Shown here: positions 18,938 through 27,469 of the stretch, one piece after another | Layout: each line of letters opens with the position of its first letter | How positions within the stretch are numbered: position 1 is the first letter of the stretch | DNA from: Streptomyces sp. H39-S7 | Lineage (GTDB): Bacteria > Actinomycetota > Actinomycetes > Streptomycetales > Streptomycetaceae | DNA: 64,000 nt | Assembly (NCBI RefSeq): GCF_027158205.1 | Contig: NZ_JAPVLU010000029.1 | Span: 1 to 64,000, forward strand | Direction: 5' to 3' | Made by a program: the position numbers and the translations under genes | Notes under the pieces: generated by a model | Seen by the model: the letters and a program-made list of their open reading frames with translations, nothing else | Told to the model about the DNA's origin: nothing | Database searches by the model: none

Positions 18938-19894
18938 ATGCGAATCGTGGTATTGGCCGGCGGCATCGGGGGGGCCCGTTTCCTGCGCGGTCTCAAAGCA
19001 GCGGCACCGGATGCGGACATCACCGTCATCGGCAACACGGGTGACGACATCCACCTGTTCGGGCTCAAGGTCTGTCCCGACCTCGACACCGTCATGTACA
19101 CCCTCGGCGGCGGCATCCACGAGGAGCAGGGCTGGGGCCGGTCCGACGAGACCTTCGCCGTCAAGGCAGAGCTCGCCGCGTACGGCGTGGGCCCGGAGTG
19201 GTTCGGGCTCGGCGACCGCGACTTCGCGACCCACATCGTGCGCACCCAGATGATCGGCGCGGGCTACCCGCTCAGCGCCGTCACCGAGGCGCTGTGCGAG
19301 CGCTGGCAGCCGGGTGTCCGGCTCATCCCCATGTCGGACGACCGTGTCGAGACGCATGTCCTCGTCGATGTCGACGGTGAGCGCAAGGCCGTCCACTTCC
19401 AGGAGTACTGGGTGCGACTGCACGCCTCCGTCGAGGCGCACGCCGTGGTGCCGGTCGGCGCGGACCAGGCGAAGCCGGCCCCCGGCGTGCTGGAGGCCAT
19501 CGCGGAGGCGGACGTCATCGTCTTCCCGCCGTCCAACCCCGTCGTCAGCGTCGGCACCATCCTGGCCGTGCCCGGCATCCGCGAGGCCATCGCCGAGGCG
19601 GGGGTCCCGGTCGTGGGCCTGTCGCCCATCGTCGGCGACGCGCCGGTGCGCGGTATGGCGGACAAGGTCCTGCAGGCCGTCGGCGTCGAGACGACCGCCG
19701 CCGCCGTCGCCGCCCACTACGGGTCCGGGCTGCTCGACGGCTGGCTCGTCGACACGGTCGACGCCGCGGCGGTCGGGGGCATCGAGTCGGCGGGCATCCG
19801 CTGCCGGGCCGTGCCGCTGATGATGACCGACCTCGAGGCCACCACCGCCATGGCGCGCGAAGCGCTGGCGCTCGCGGAGGAGGTCCGCGCGTGA
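18938..19894 (+). CDS. fbiA: 2-phospho-L-lactate transferase (coenzyme F420 synthesis)
   Basis: Joins the activated phospho-lactyl or phosphoenolpyruvyl donor to the deazaflavin Fo, giving F420-0 or dehydro-F420-0. It has 318 residues of the CofD/FbiA family. The nucleotide-binding start [19 protein letters not shown], the [19 protein letters not shown] loop and the [21 protein letters not shown] segment are diagnostic. The last 4 nt overlap the fbiB start (GTGA), so the two are translationally coupled. Confidence 0.96.
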   Translation: MRIVVLAGGIGGARFLRGLKAAAPDADITVIGNTGDDIHLFGLKVCPDLDTVMYTLGGGIHEEQGWGRSDETFAVKAELAAYGVGPEWFGLGDRDFATHIVRTQMIGAGYPLSAVTEALCERWQPGVRLIPMSDDRVETHVLVDVDGERKAVHFQEYWVRLHASVEAHAVVPVGADQAKPAPGVLEAIAEADVIVFPPSNPVVSVGTILAVPGIREAIAEAGVPVVGLSPIVGDAPVRGMADKVLQAVGVETTAAAVAAHYGSGLLDGWLVDTVDAAAVGGIESAGIRCRAVPLMMTDLEATTAMAREALALAEEVRA

Positions 19895-21219
19895 CGGCTC
19901 CGTCCCTCCCCGCGGGCACGGCCGCCCCGTCCTTCCGGGTGCTGGCCGTCTCCGGGATCCCCGAGGTGCAGGCCGGCGACGACCTGGCGAAGCTGATCGC
20001 CGCCGCGGACCCCGCGCTCGCGGACGGCGACGTCCTGCTGGTGACGTCGAAGATCGTCAGCAAGGCCGAGGGCCGGATCGTCCGCGCGGACGACCGTGAG
20101 GCCGCGATCGACGCCGAGATGGTGCGGCTGGTCGCGCGGCGCGGCCCCACCCGGATCGTCGAGACCCGGCACGGCTTCGTCATGGCCGCGGCCGGTGTCG
20201 ACGCGTCCAACACCGCGCCCGGCACCATACTGCTGCTGCCCGAGGACCCGGACGCGTCCGCCCGCGGGATCCGGGAGGGGCTGCGCGCCGCGCTCGGCCT
20301 CGACGTCGCGGTCGTCGTCACCGACACCTTCGGACGGCCGTGGCGCGAGGGGCTCACCGACGTCGCCATCGGCGCCGCCGGACTGCGGGTCCTGGAGGAC
20401 CTGCGCGGGGGCACCGACTCGCACGGCAACGCCCTGAGCATGACGGTGACCGCCACCGCGGACGAACTCGCGGCGGCCGGGGACCTCGTCAAGGGCAAGG
20501 CGGCCGGCCTCCCGGTCGCCGTCGTCCGCGGCCTCGGCCACCTGGTCACGGCCGACGACGGGCCGGGCGCCCGCGCCCTCGTCCGGAACGCGGCCGCGGA
20601 CATGTTCCGGCTCGGCACGTCCGAGGCCATCCGCGAGGCCGTCGCCGCCCGCCGTACGGTCCGGGACTTCACCCCGGAACCGGTGGACGGGGCCGCGGTC
20701 CGCCGCGCGGTCGCGATGGCCGTCACCGCACCGGCCCCGCACCACACGACGCCCTGGCGGTTCGTCCTGCTGGAGTCCGAGCAGTCCAGGACCCGGCTGC
20801 TCGACGCCATGCGGGACGCCTGGGAGGCGGACCTGCGGGCCGACGGCTTCCCCGAGGAGAACATCACCCGCCGGCTGCGACGCGGTGACGTGCTGCGGCG
20901 CGCGCCCTATCTGATCGTGCCGTGCCTGGTCGCCGACGGCGCGCACGCGTATCCGGATGCCCGCCGGGCGGCCGCGGAACGTGAGATGTTCGTCGTCGCC
21001 GTCGGCGCCGCCGTGCAGAACCTGCTGGTCGCGCTGGCGGGCGAGCAGCTCGGCTCGGCGTGGGTCTCCTCGACGATGTTCTGCCGTGACGTCGTGCGCG
21101 ACGTGCTGTCGCTGCCCGCGGGCTGGGATCCGATGGGCGCGGTGGCGGTCGGCCACGCGTCGGCCGCGCCGAAGGCCCGTCCGGAGCGGACGGCGGAGGA
21201 GTTCATCACGGTGCTGTGA
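19891..21219 (+). CDS. fbiB: Bifunctional F420 gamma-glutamyl ligase / dehydro-F420-0 reductase
   Basis: A 442-residue two-domain FbiB. The N-terminal ~245 residues are the CofE-type ligase that adds gamma-linked glutamates to F420-0 ([14 protein letters not shown], then [23 protein letters not shown]). The C-terminal ~195 residues are a nitroreductase-fold FMN domain ([36 protein letters not shown]) that reduces dehydro-F420-0 in actinobacteria. GTG 19891 overlaps the fbiA stop. F420 made here would serve reductases elsewhere; none is obvious in the window. Confidence 0.96.
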   Translation: MTAPSLPAGTAAPSFRVLAVSGIPEVQAGDDLAKLIAAADPALADGDVLLVTSKIVSKAEGRIVRADDREAAIDAEMVRLVARRGPTRIVETRHGFVMAAAGVDASNTAPGTILLLPEDPDASARGIREGLRAALGLDVAVVVTDTFGRPWREGLTDVAIGAAGLRVLEDLRGGTDSHGNALSMTVTATADELAAAGDLVKGKAAGLPVAVVRGLGHLVTADDGPGARALVRNAAADMFRLGTSEAIREAVAARRTVRDFTPEPVDGAAVRRAVAMAVTAPAPHHTTPWRFVLLESEQSRTRLLDAMRDAWEADLRADGFPEENITRRLRRGDVLRRAPYLIVPCLVADGAHAYPDARRAAAEREMFVVAVGAAVQNLLVALAGEQLGSAWVSSTMFCRDVVRDVLSLPAGWDPMGAVAVGHASAAPKARPERTAEEFITVL

Positions 21220-21235
21220 GGGGCGGGCGGCCCGC

Positions 21236-22159
21236 TCAGATGCGGCTGAAGTTCCGGGGGGCGAAGCGCGGCGCGCGGCGCGGCGGTACCCGGCCGCTGA
21301 GCAGGATCAGGCGGGCCGCCCGGTGGCGCTGGCCCTCGTAGGGGGCCAGCAGCTCGCACATCGTGGCGTCGTCGGAGCGGTGCGCTCCGGTCAGGGCGAA
21401 GCCGATGATGTTCGGCAGGTGCAGGTCACCGACGGTCAGCGCGTCCGGCGCGCCATTGCTGCGCTGCAGCGTCTCGGCGGCCGTCCAGGGGCCGATGCCC
21501 GGGATCACCGTCAGCCTGGCGGTGGCCGCCGCCAGGTCCATCGCGACGGTCTCCTCCATCCGCGCCGCCACCCGGACCGCGCGCAGGATCGTCGCGGACC
21601 GCTTGCTGTCGACGCCGGCGCCGTGCCACTCCCAGGACGGGATGAGGGACCACTGGCGCGGGGTGGGCATGACGCACATCCCGCCGACGGGACCACCGGT
21701 GGCCGGGCCGGGGGCCGGTTCGCCGTGCCGGCGCAGCAGCAGCCGCCACGCCCGGTACGCCTCGTCGGAGGTGACCTTCTGCTCCAGGATCGCGGGGATC
21801 AGCGATTCGAGGACGAGGCCGGTCCTGGTCAGCCGGAGACCGGGGTTGCGCCGGTGCGCCTCGTGCACGACGCGGTGGCGGGGGGTGAACGGCGTCGGGT
21901 CGTCCTCGGCGCCGAGCAGCCCGGGGAGCGCCTCCAGGAGCCACTCCGCGCCCTCGCCCCAGGCCTCCCCCCGCACGACGCCGTCGACCGCGGTGATGCG
22001 CAGTGTGCCGGGGCCCTGCGGGGTGCGGGACGCCCGCCAGATCGCGCCGTCGGGCGTCACCCGGAACGCCGGATCCCCGGGGCCGCGGCCCAGCGGGCCC
22101 ATCGTCCGGCGGAGGTCGGGCCGGCCCTCGGGGGTCCAGCTGCGGATACTCGTGCGCAC
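21236..22159 (-). CDS. DNA-3-methyladenine glycosylase-like HhH-GPD protein
   Basis: A 307-residue base-excision repair glycosylase of the HhH-GPD superfamily. Helix-hairpin-helix is VIPGIGPWTAAETLQ (~232-246), followed by the Gly/Pro-rich loop and catalytic Asp in VGDLHLPNII (~258). The N-terminal domain resembles the AlkA beta domain, and LIPAILEQKVTSDEAYRAWR is conserved. It faces fbiB with 16 bp between stops and no obvious terminator. The exact lesion is not predictable. Confidence 0.88.
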   Translation of the reverse strand: MRTSIRSWTPEGRPDLRRTMGPLGRGPGDPAFRVTPDGAIWRASRTPQGPGTLRITAVDGVVRGEAWGEGAEWLLEALPGLLGAEDDPTPFTPRHRVVHEAHRRNPGLRLTRTGLVLESLIPAILEQKVTSDEAYRAWRLLLRRHGEPAPGPATGGPVGGMCVMPTPRQWSLIPSWEWHGAGVDSKRSATILRAVRVAARMEETVAMDLAAATARLTVIPGIGPWTAAETLQRSNGAPDALTVGDLHLPNIIGFALTGAHRSDDATMCELLAPYEGQRHRAARLILLSGRVPPRRAPRFAPRNFSRI

Positions 22160-22205
22160 CCGTCCGAGGGTAGCCGCCGCCTCGGACAGCGGGCCGCGCC
22201 CGCCG

Positions 22206-23288
22206 CTACTGGTCGGAGGAGAAGCGGATCGAGGCCGCCGGGATGCGGGCGGAGCACCAGACGCGGGCGCCGTGCAGGAGCTCGTTGTCCGCGCCGACGG
22301 TGGCGCCGTCCCCGATGACCGCGCCGTCCAGCACGGTGCGGGCGCCGATGGTGGCGCCGGTGCCGATGAGGGAGTCGCGGATCACCGCGCCGTCCTCGAC
22401 GACCGCGCCGTCCAGGACGAGGCTGCCGTCGATGGTCGCGCCGGCGCCGATCCGGGCTCCGGCGCCGATGGAGGTGCCGCCGGTGAGCTTGGTGCCCTCA
22501 CCGATGACCGCGCCCTCCAGGACGAGCCGCTCGCCCCGGCGACCGGGGACGGCCGGCGAGGGCGCGCGGCCGAGGACGAGGTCGGCGGAGCCGCGGACGA
22601 ACGCCTGCGGGGTGCCGAGGTCGAGCCAGTACGTGGAGTCGACCATGCCTTGCAGGTGCGCGCCGGCGGCCAGCAGGTCGGGGAACGTCTCCCGCTCGAC
22701 CGAGACCGGCCGGCCGGCCGGGATGCTGTCGATCACCGAGCGGTTGAACACGTACGCGCCCGCGTTGATCTGGTCCGTGACGATCTCCTCGGGGGTCTGC
22801 GGCTTCTCGAGGAAGGCCGTGACGCGCCCGGAGGGGTCGGTGGGGACGAGGCCGAAGGCGCGCGGGTCGGCGACCCTGGTGAGGTGCAGCGAGACGTCGG
22901 CGCCGGTGGTGCGGTGGTTGTCGACGAGGGCGCGGATGTCGAGGCCGGTGAGGATGTCGCCGTTGAAGATGAGGACCGGCTCGCCGGGTGCGGACGTGAG
23001 CCGGGAGGCGACGTTGCGGATGGCACCGCCCGTGCCGAGCGGCTCGTCCTCGGTCACGTACTCCAGGTGCAGGCCGAGCGCGGAGCCGTCGCCGAAGTGC
23101 GGTTCGAAGACCTCCGCGAGGTAGGACGTGGCGAGCACGATGTGCTCCACGCCGGCCGCGCGGGCGCGGGCGAGCTGGTGGGTCAGGAACGGCACGCCGG
23201 CCGCCGGGACCATGGGCTTGGGCGTGTGCACCGTCAGCGGGCGCAGTCTCGTGCCCTTTCCGCCGACCAAGAGGATCGCTTCAGTCAC
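22206..23288 (-). CDS. Mannose-1-phosphate guanylyltransferase-type nucleotidyltransferase
   Basis: A 360-residue NTP-sugar pyrophosphorylase, probably making GDP-mannose from mannose-1-phosphate given the manA/manB neighbours. The N-terminal catalytic domain begins VTEAILLVGGKGTRLRPLT with the signature GGxGTRLRP and KPMVPAAG. The C-terminal ~110 residues form a left-handed beta-helix of hexapeptide repeats (GAVIGEGTKLTGGTSIGAGARIG). GTG 23288 is chosen; the longer frame is Gly/Arg-rich without SD. M. tuberculosis Rv3264c is the positional equivalent. Nucleotide specificity (GDP or UDP) is inferred. Confidence 0.88.
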   Translation of the reverse strand: MTEAILLVGGKGTRLRPLTVHTPKPMVPAAGVPFLTHQLARARAAGVEHIVLATSYLAEVFEPHFGDGSALGLHLEYVTEDEPLGTGGAIRNVASRLTSAPGEPVLIFNGDILTGLDIRALVDNHRTTGADVSLHLTRVADPRAFGLVPTDPSGRVTAFLEKPQTPEEIVTDQINAGAYVFNRSVIDSIPAGRPVSVERETFPDLLAAGAHLQGMVDSTYWLDLGTPQAFVRGSADLVLGRAPSPAVPGRRGERLVLEGAVIGEGTKLTGGTSIGAGARIGAGATIDGSLVLDGAVVEDGAVIRDSLIGTGATIGARTVLDGAVIGDGATVGADNELLHGARVWCSARIPAASIRFSSDQ

Positions 23289-23462
23289 CTGGGTTCTTCT
23301 CTGCTTCCTGGTGGGCGGGCCGGTGGGCGGCAATCTTAGGCAGATGAAGGGATGAGCTGACCACTCGCACCGCCCAGCACCCTCCCCGCCCCCACTCAAG
23401 CCCCGCCCAAGCCCCCACCCAAGCCCCCACCCACGCGCCCGCTCACCGTCCGGGAGCGCACG

Positions 23463-23507
23463 CGATCCGCGGCCCCGGGACGCAGTGGTCACCGGGGCCG
23501 CGGATCG
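23463..23507 (-). terminator. Terminator after PGRP amidase gene
   Basis: Perfect 16-bp inverted repeat CGATCCGCGGCCCCGG / CCGGGGCCGCGGATCG with a 13-nt loop, 16 bp beyond the stop at 23523. Confidence 0.85.
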
Positions 23508-23522
23508 GGGATGGGCGGTGGA

Positions 23523-24983
23523 TCAGCGGCCCTGCAGATCGGCGGCCGTCTTACGGGCGCCGCCGAGTTGGCCGTAGAGCTTGGCGCCGGGGCACTCGGT
23601 GGCGAAGCCGTCGCGGTGCCCGGAGATGACGTTCAGCTTGACGCTGCTGCCCTTCTTGTAGAGGTTCGCGCCGCCGGACACGAGGTGGGTGGTGCCGGTC
23701 GGGTTGCCGCCGTGCAGGCCGAGCTTCCAGGCGGCGAGCTGGGCCACCGCCTTCACGGAGGCTGCGGGAGCCGACGCGGAGGTGAACGTGCCGAGCACCG
23801 CGACGCCCGAGCTGTCGGTGTTGAAGCCCATGGTGTGGGCGCCCATGACCGGCTTGGCGACGCCGCCGGCGCGGCCCTCGTAGATGTTTCCGCACTTGTC
23901 GATGAGGAAGTTGTAGCCGATGTCCCGCCAGCCGCTGCTCTCCACGTGGTAGCGGTAGATGCTGCGGATGACGGCGGGCGCCCCCGAGCAGGCGTAGTCG
24001 TTGCCGGTGGCGGTGTGGTGGACGAAGACCACCTTCACCGTGCCGGTGTAGCCGAAGCCCGACTCGCGCAGCTTCTCGTCGGCGCCCCAGCCGGCCCGCG
24101 TGACGATGCGGGGCCGCGGGCCGACGTGGGTCACGCCGCCCGCGGCGGCCACGGTCTCCTCCTGGGTGAGCGCGGGGAACTCGAGGCCCGAAGGCGCGTC
24201 CGTGGCGGGCGTGGTGCCCGGTGCGGTGGCGGGCGTGGTGCCCGGCGTTGTGGCGGGCGTCGTGCCCGGTTCGGTGCCGGGCGCGGGGGCGGTCGGGGTG
24301 CCCGGAGCGGCCGGAATGACGACCGGCACGCCCGGCGTGACCGGGGCGGGCAGGATGCTCGGGGGCGCGGCCGGAGCCGCCGGAGTGGCGACCGGAGCCG
24401 TCGGGTCGGCCGGGCCGTCGTCGCCCGGGTCGACCATCTCCAGGCGCAGCCCGAAGGGCAGCGGCGCCGGCTTGGTGCCGGATCCGGCACGGGGCTCACC
24501 TCCCGCACCGGGCCGGACGCGGACCTGGACACCGTCCGAGGCGCCGACCCACAGCGGCGCGGTGGCACCGCGGCCGACCCGGTCGCCCGGATCGGGGCCG
24601 TCGTCCGAGTGCGCCTGTACGTCCTGCCAGCCCGACCAGGTGGCGGTGCCGGACGCCCGGGTGCGGACCTGGACGGTGGCGTCGAGGTGGGCCGCCGGGT
24701 TGTTCCAGGTGACGCCGAGGAGCGAGAAGGGGGCGACCTGACGGGCGGACAGACCCTGCTCGGCGGGGGCGCCGGGCGCGCGGTCGGTTCCTTGGGTCGC
24801 GAGGGGGGCGACGAGCGGCACCAGGGGAAGGGCCCGGGTACTGCCCGGTGGTTGGGAGGTCGTCTTGTGGGCCGGCCGCGCGGGACCGCCGCTGTGTGCG
24901 GCGGCGCCCGTGGGTACGGCGAACGGAAGCGCCAGCGCGGCCGTGCACGCGACGCCGATGGTGGTGGCTAGGAATGCACGCAT
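23523..24983 (-). CDS. Secreted PGRP-domain N-acetylmuramoyl-L-alanine amidase
   Basis: A 486-residue exported peptidoglycan amidase. A signal peptide (MRAFLATTIGVACTAALALP, cleavage near AAAHSG) is followed by a Trp-containing beta domain, a Pro/Thr/Ala linker (repeated PGTTPAT) and a C-terminal PGRP domain of ~190 residues. Zinc and catalytic features are VFVHHTATG, the GAHTMGFNTDSSG histidine, and the distal ECPG cysteine-type ligand region. It cleaves the MurNAc-L-Ala bond and probably acts in wall remodelling. It is divergent from the TIGR03089 gene (128 bp). Confidence 0.92.
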   Translation of the reverse strand: MRAFLATTIGVACTAALALPFAVPTGAAAHSGGPARPAHKTTSQPPGSTRALPLVPLVAPLATQGTDRAPGAPAEQGLSARQVAPFSLLGVTWNNPAAHLDATVQVRTRASGTATWSGWQDVQAHSDDGPDPGDRVGRGATAPLWVGASDGVQVRVRPGAGGEPRAGSGTKPAPLPFGLRLEMVDPGDDGPADPTAPVATPAAPAAPPSILPAPVTPGVPVVIPAAPGTPTAPAPGTEPGTTPATTPGTTPATAPGTTPATDAPSGLEFPALTQEETVAAAGGVTHVGPRPRIVTRAGWGADEKLRESGFGYTGTVKVVFVHHTATGNDYACSGAPAVIRSIYRYHVESSGWRDIGYNFLIDKCGNIYEGRAGGVAKPVMGAHTMGFNTDSSGVAVLGTFTSASAPAASVKAVAQLAAWKLGLHGGNPTGTTHLVSGGANLYKKGSSVKLNVISGHRDGFATECPGAKLYGQLGGARKTAADLQGR

Positions 24984-25111
24984 ACGACAGATCGTTACAT
25001 AAGCCCCATATATGTCCAGTCGACACCTGACGAGCAGTCCGCCGGAACGCCCCCGCGCCCTCGCCCGTACGGGCGAGGCCCGCCAACCCGGCGACGGGTA
25101 GCCTGAGCCGG

Positions 25112-25867
25112 GTGACCGCTACCGCCAACACCCCCGCCGGCCTGCTGGATTACGCCCTCGGGACGGAGCCCGCCCGTCCGCTGGTGACCTTCTACGACGA
25201 CGCCACCGGCGAACGCGTCGAACTCTCCGTGGCCACGTTCGGCAATTGGGTGGCGAAGACCGCCAACCTGATCCAGGACGACCTCGGCGCGCAGCCCGGC
25301 GACCGGCTCGCGCTGCTGCTGCCCGCGCACTGGCAGACCGCGGTCTGGGTACTCGCCTGCTTCTCCACCGGCGTGGTCGTCGTCCCCGGCGGCGATCCGG
25401 CCGCCGCCGACCTGGTGGTCAGCGGCCCGGAGACGCTCGATGCCGCCCTCGCCTGCGACGGCGAGCGGGTCGCGCTCGCGCTGCGCCCGCTCGGCGGCCG
25501 CTTCCCGCAGCCGCCGGCCGGCTTCGCCGATTACGCGGTCGAGGTGCCCAGCCAGGGCGACCGCTTCGCCCCGTACGCCCCGGTCGGCCCGGACGCACCC
25601 GCGCTCCAGCTCCCCGACGGCTCGCTGCTGACGGCCGCCGAGGTGGTCGGACGGGCCCGCGGGACCGCTGCGGAGCTGGGCCTGGCCCGTGGCTCGCGGC
25701 TGCTCTCCGGACGGTCGTTCGACGACTGGGACGGGCTGGCCGCGGGCCTGCTGGCACCGCTGGCCGCGGACGGCTCAGTCGTCCTGTGCCGGCACGTCGA
25801 CCAGCTCCCCGCCGACCGGCTGGCCAAGCGCGAGGAGAGCGAGCGCGTCACCCATACGGCCTATTAG
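25112..25867 (+). CDS. TIGR03089-family protein (partial AMP-binding fold)
   Basis: A 251-residue protein corresponding to TIGR03089, which resembles only the N-terminal part of acyl-adenylate-forming enzymes (PARPLVTFYDDATGERVELSVATFGNWVAKTANLIQDDL, GDRLALLLPAHWQTAVWVLACFSTG). It has no ATP-binding P-loop or C-terminal lid domain, so adenylation activity is unlikely. The family is fixed near LCP genes in actinobacteria (Rv3268 next to Rv3267), as here. GTG 25112 is the start. A terminator hairpin follows at once. Confidence 0.85.
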   Translation: MTATANTPAGLLDYALGTEPARPLVTFYDDATGERVELSVATFGNWVAKTANLIQDDLGAQPGDRLALLLPAHWQTAVWVLACFSTGVVVVPGGDPAAADLVVSGPETLDAALACDGERVALALRPLGGRFPQPPAGFADYAVEVPSQGDRFAPYAPVGPDAPALQLPDGSLLTAAEVVGRARGTAAELGLARGSRLLSGRSFDDWDGLAAGLLAPLAADGSVVLCRHVDQLPADRLAKREESERVTHTAY

Positions 25868-25875
25868 TCGCCCTC

Positions 25876-25906
25876 TCCCCCAGGCCCTCCGCGCCTCCCT
25901 GGGGGA
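25876..25906 (+). terminator. Terminator after TIGR03089 gene
   Basis: Perfect 9-bp inverted repeat TCCCCCAGG / CCTGGGGGA with a 13-nt loop, 8 bp after the stop. Confidence 0.75.
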
Positions 25907-26019
25907 TGCTTGGTTGATCACTGAGCAAGTGGAAGAACGAAGTCACGCAACCATGTACGGGAATCGGCTGTCTGAACGGGTGCCGGTCGGGCTTGTCCGC
26001 CCGAGGAGTCCGGCGCCGA

Positions 26020-27369
26020 GTGACTCACCGAGGGATGGGCGCAGACGTGACCACGCAAGGAGGCACGCCCGCCCCGCCGCCGGAACCGCAGGACGTGCCA
26101 CCTGCCGGGAAAGGCGCCGAGGGCGCTGACACCCCGCCCGCCGCACCCGCGGCGCGCAAGGGGCGTCGCTGGCTGCGCGTGCTCTGCGGGTGCACCGCCG
26201 GAGTGCTGGTCCTCGGCACCGGCACCGCCTGGTTCCTCTACAAGCAGCTCGACGGGAACATCAAGACCGACTTCGCGACCGCCAACGAGCTGGAGCGCAT
26301 CCAGGCGGAGCGGCCCGAACCCGGCCCGACCTCCACCGAGAACATCCTGCTCATCGGCTCCGACACCCGCGGCAACGGCAACGACGAGTACGGCAAGGAC
26401 AGCGGCACCCAGCGCTCCGACACCACGATCCTGCTCCACCTGTCCGCCGACCGCAGCAGCGCCACCGCCGTCAGCATCCCGCGGGACCTGATGGCCCGTG
26501 TGCCCAGTTGCACGCAGCCGAACGGAACCATGACCCAGGAGAAGTACGTCCAGTTCAACTGGGCCTTCGAATCCGGCGGGGCGGCCTGCACGATCCGCAC
26601 CGTCGAGCGGATGACCGGCATCCGCGTCGACCACCACCTGATCGTGGACTTCAACGGCTTCAAGAAGATGGTGGACGCGGTGGACGGAGTGGAGGTGTGC
26701 GTGCCGAAGGCCATCAGCGACCCGGAAGCGCATCTGAACCTCCCGGCCGGGAAGCAGACGCTGCGCGGGGAGCGCGCCCTGGGCTATGTGCGGGCCAGGT
26801 ACAGCATCGGCGACGGCAGCGACACGCAGCGGATGAACCGGCAGCAGGAATTCATGGCCTCGCTGGTGAACAAGATCCGCAGCGACGGTGTGCTGCTCAA
26901 CCCGACCAAGCTGTACCCGCTGCTCTCGGCGGCGACGTCGTCACTGACCGCCGACCCGGGTCTGGACTCGCTGGCCGAGCTGTACGAGCTCGTCCGCGGT
27001 CTGGAGAACACCCCGACCAGCGCGGTGCGCTTCCTGACCGCGCCGCGCCGGCCGTACCTGAACAACTCCGACCGGGACGAACTCGTCCAGCCCGAGGCCG
27101 GACAGCTCTTCGCCGCGCTCCGTGCGGACAAGCCGGTCGGGGTCTCGGGGAAGGTCGACGAGAAGCCGAAGCCCGTCACGTCCGCGACGACCGCACCGGC
27201 CACCGCACCGGCCACCGGCGAGCCGGCGGGCACCGAACCCGCGGACGCCACCGGCACCGCGGGGGACGGCAAGTCGCGGGGTACGGGGGCGACTCCGGTC
27301 CCGTCGGGAGGCGAACCGACGTTCCCGGGCACGACGGCCGACCAAGACATCTGTGGTAAAGCGCACTAA
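26020..27369 (+). CDS. LytR-CpsA-Psr (LCP) family protein 1
   Basis: A 449-residue membrane-anchored phosphotransferase-type protein that ligates lipid-linked glycopolymers to peptidoglycan or protein. It has an N-terminal Pro/Ala-rich cytosolic part, one membrane helix (51-74) and an extracytoplasmic LCP domain with ENILLIGSDTRG, RSDTTILLHLSADR, VSIPRDL, VDHHLIVDFNGFKKMVD and LGYVRAR. It has no LytR_C domain; the tail is Thr/Ala/Pro-rich ending DICGKAH. GTG 26020 with GAGGAG 11 nt upstream is preferred; ATG 26035 and GTG 26047 are alternatives. It is first of four same-strand LCP genes. Confidence 0.9.
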   Translation: MTHRGMGADVTTQGGTPAPPPEPQDVPPAGKGAEGADTPPAAPAARKGRRWLRVLCGCTAGVLVLGTGTAWFLYKQLDGNIKTDFATANELERIQAERPEPGPTSTENILLIGSDTRGNGNDEYGKDSGTQRSDTTILLHLSADRSSATAVSIPRDLMARVPSCTQPNGTMTQEKYVQFNWAFESGGAACTIRTVERMTGIRVDHHLIVDFNGFKKMVDAVDGVEVCVPKAISDPEAHLNLPAGKQTLRGERALGYVRARYSIGDGSDTQRMNRQQEFMASLVNKIRSDGVLLNPTKLYPLLSAATSSLTADPGLDSLAELYELVRGLENTPTSAVRFLTAPRRPYLNNSDRDELVQPEAGQLFAALRADKPVGVSGKVDEKPKPVTSATTAPATAPATGEPAGTEPADATGTAGDGKSRGTGATPVPSGGEPTFPGTTADQDICGKAH

Positions 27370-27379
27370 AAGGTATGAC

Positions 27380-27445
27380 CAACTGGCCGGATGGATTGGA
27401 TGGTTTGTCCAGTTGTAGGGGAGTGGAATTTGTCACGCACGTGAC
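27380..27445 (+). promoter_or_regulatory. Operator-like palindromes before LCP 2
   Basis: In the 100-bp spacer there is a wide inverted repeat CAACTGG (27380-27386) / CCAGTTG (27409-27415) and a perfect palindrome GTCACG-CA-CGTGAC (27432-27445), 24 bp before the GTG. They could be a weak terminator and a dyad operator; no regulator is known. Confidence 0.4.
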
Positions 27446-27469
27446 TAGACGCTGAAGTGGGGGGCTAGT

